Part shown: positions 62,590 to 64,000 of the stretch, piece by piece | Numbering within the stretch: position 1 is the first letter of the stretch | How the letters are laid out: each line of letters begins with the position of its first letter | Assembly: GCA_030220185.1 (NCBI GenBank) | Contig: JASPKZ010002332.1 | Span: 2,294,001-2,358,000, forward strand | Source of the DNA: Diploptera punctata | Lineage: Eukaryota > Arthropoda > Insecta > Blattodea > Blaberidae | DNA: 64,000 nucleotides | Direction of reading: 5' to 3' | Translations under genes and position numbers: made by a program | Notes under the pieces: model-generated | Database searches by the model: none | What the model saw: the letters and a program-made list of their open reading frames with translations, nothing else | Told to the model about the DNA's origin: nothing

Positions 62590-62775
62590 ACCAGCCTCAT
62601 GGTCTTGTGGTCAGAGCTTTGTAATCATTTATCACCCATAATACCATCGTGGTAATGTATGCCTTCAAGAGGCAACCTCAAAAGTGGATTGCAACTCCGT
62701 CAATGTCAGGAGAGAATTCCAGAAATTTTGTACGGTAGCCTGGTGGCATTGAACAAAAAAAATATAATTAAAAAA
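62590..62775 (+). mobile_element. Decayed SINE with tail shared with 1150-1312
   Basis: A-box-like 'ggtcttgtggtcagagctt' at the head. The tail 'ggcaacctcaaaagtggatt', 'gtcaggagagaattccagaa', 'tggcattgaacaaaaaaaat' matches the tail at 1237-1312 behind a SINE-B head. Confidence 0.55.
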
Positions 62776-62779
62776 GGAG

Positions 62780-63055
62780 AATCTGTCTTCGCGCAATTAA
62801 ACTTGTTATGGACATCTAGATACTTATCACTTAAATTGAAGATCCAAGTTTTACGCAAACGTTAAATCAGTAATGTTATATGGAAGGGAAACCTGGAAAG
62901 CATATAAAGCAGTTTACAAGAAATTACAAGTATTCGTAAATATATATATTTCCAGTTTTAACAATGTTATACATTTTTCCGGCACCAATGACTAGTCTTC
63001 AATTTCGCTTTTATTTTTAAATCTGTCCGGCTGTGAATCATTGGGTTTTTTAACA
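62780..63055. other. Unassigned, possible LINE scrap
   Basis: Near 62850-62910 'gtaatgttatatggaaggga' 'aacctggaaa' could be a worn 'VMLYGRETWK' segment of a reverse transcriptase; too short to be sure. Confidence 0.35.
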
Positions 63056-63060
63056 TTTCT

Positions 63061-63490
63061 TTTTTTTTTCTTCTTCCAATGAACGGGGAGTTAGCCCGTC
63101 GCATCAACCCCCAACCTGGAGGACCAGGAAATTTTGTTTGTATTTTCTTCCCATAGCCTTTGAAGATCCCTCTTCACCGCAAGGCAGCGTTTTACCATTT
63201 TCCTTAGAGATGGGTTGCCTCTTCCGCCAGATCCGCCCCGCCGTCTTGAAGGATTCCTTCTGCCGCCGACTCTGCCGTTGAGGTCTTCACCGTAACCCTG
63301 GCTAGGGGCCCTTACAGGGTACTATCAGTCGGAGCCAATGAACCCTGGTTTTTTGATGAGGTTATTATTCCTCCCCCTCCTCCTTCCTCATCCGGGCTTG
63401 GGACTGTCCATGGCGGAGTTTGGTTCCCCGGAGGGAAACGAACCCTGGTCTCCCGCGTGACAGACGGGGATACTGACTACTATACTAGTA
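63061..63490 (-). mobile_element. SINE-E, tRNA-Asp-derived
   Basis: On the minus strand the head (63490 down to about 63415) reads 'tagtatagtagtcagtatcc', 'ccgtctgtcacgcgggagac', 'cagggttcgtttccctccgg', which is close to a tRNA-Asp with anticodon GTC. A GC-rich body of about 340 bp follows, ending in an A-run (seen as T-run at 63061-63070). Only copy in the window and the GC-richest stretch of its surroundings. Confidence 0.85.
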
Positions 63491-63539
63491 AATAGATGTT
63501 TGAAATGGATCACGAGAACTTGATAACCAAACATTAATT

Positions 63540-63960
63540 CCAACAAATAATTGTGCAAATTGAAAAATCGGTTTGAGGTTTCCAAAGAAATTAAACAAAG
63601 AAAATGGAAATGGATTGGACATGTTTTGAAAAGGGAATATGGAAATATAGCAAAAAAACGGGTATGGAATGGGATCCCAAACGAATGCCCAGAAGAAGTG
63701 GAAGAACCAGAATTAATTGGCGAAACTCTACACTTGTAAGGAAGCTAAGGAATTGGGGAATAGTTGGATTGAAGTTAAGATGCTGGCAAGGAATAAAATA
63801 TGTTGGCGATTTTTCGTGGAGACTTTTGCTCCTTCCGAATTACTACTACCACTCGTCTGGTTTGAATTATGGGGTAATAAGTAATAAAGTCAGATTATGC
63901 CCTATTATACAGATATAAATCATCTTCTTCTTCTTAATCATAATTTGTAGGATTTTCATC
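63540..63960 (+). pseudogene. LINE C-terminal tail fragment
   Basis: Plus frames: 'EIKQRKWKWIGHVLKREYGN', 'IAKKRVWNGIPNECPEEVEE', then 'NWRNSTL', 'GIVGLKLRCWQGIKYV', and 'WRLLLLPNYYYHSSGLNYG'. This is the well-known LINE tail with W.GHVLRR...ALEW-P and a final 'W...V.ALC' region. It ends in a (CTT)n run near 63925. Confidence 0.8.
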
Positions 63961-64000
63961 CTGTTTATTTCCAAAATCACTCCTCGGAGGAAGAAGTATT

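Overview
This is a repeat-dense, AT-rich animal nuclear window with no convincing host protein-coding gene. The relics in it (RNase H-bearing and RTE-like LINEs, a Penelope GIY-YIG tail, DUF4817-type Tc1/mariner relics, pogo/Tigger-like elements, many tRNA-headed SINEs, TA/TTA/TATG microsatellites) fit a large insect genome. A cockroach or termite relative is my best guess, by impression of repeat style only. Nothing looks bacterial or viral.

Layout. 1-14 kb: LINE tails, SINE-B/A/C copies, two DUF4817-type or unknown element relics, a long fold-back repeat (10607-11476) and a perfect 38-bp hairpin (12694-12778). 14.4-20.8 kb: a complete but inactivated LINE (14888-20761) bounded by a 13-bp duplication. 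Its reverse transcriptase gene is split by a 1043-bp insert made of four tRNA-like genes in tandem and inverted order. 21-32 kb: TA-flanked pogo/Tigger-like elements, one holding a solo LTR with a 4-bp duplication, a DUF4817 transposase relic split by a SINE, and three small TIR elements. 33-44 kb: SINE-B copies, a roughly 270-bp tandem repeat block, a LINE tail, a hAT relic, another Tigger-like element and a Penelope 3' fragment with a 13-bp duplication. 45-49 kb: a 3.4-kb LINE with endonuclease, reverse transcriptase and RNase H regions sitting inside a (TATG)n microsatellite. 50-52 kb: a four-level nest (SINE-A variant, LINE, tRNA-like element and SINE-B). 52-64 kb: LINE tails, a locally duplicated block, a head-to-head LINE pair, a MADF-bearing TIR element, two abutting perfect palindromes and a tRNA-Asp-derived SINE.

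The most interesting signal is the tRNA-like element. Five near-identical 73-nt tRNA-like genes with intact Pol III boxes and T-run terminators lie in two insertions (17717-18759 and 50561-50863). Each insertion has a target duplication, one A/T-rich tail, and an inversion between its tail part and the rest. This looks like LINE-driven reverse transcription of a tandem tRNA-unit RNA with 5' inversion (twin priming). All coordinates were read by eye; edges of degenerate repeats are good to about 10-30 bases.
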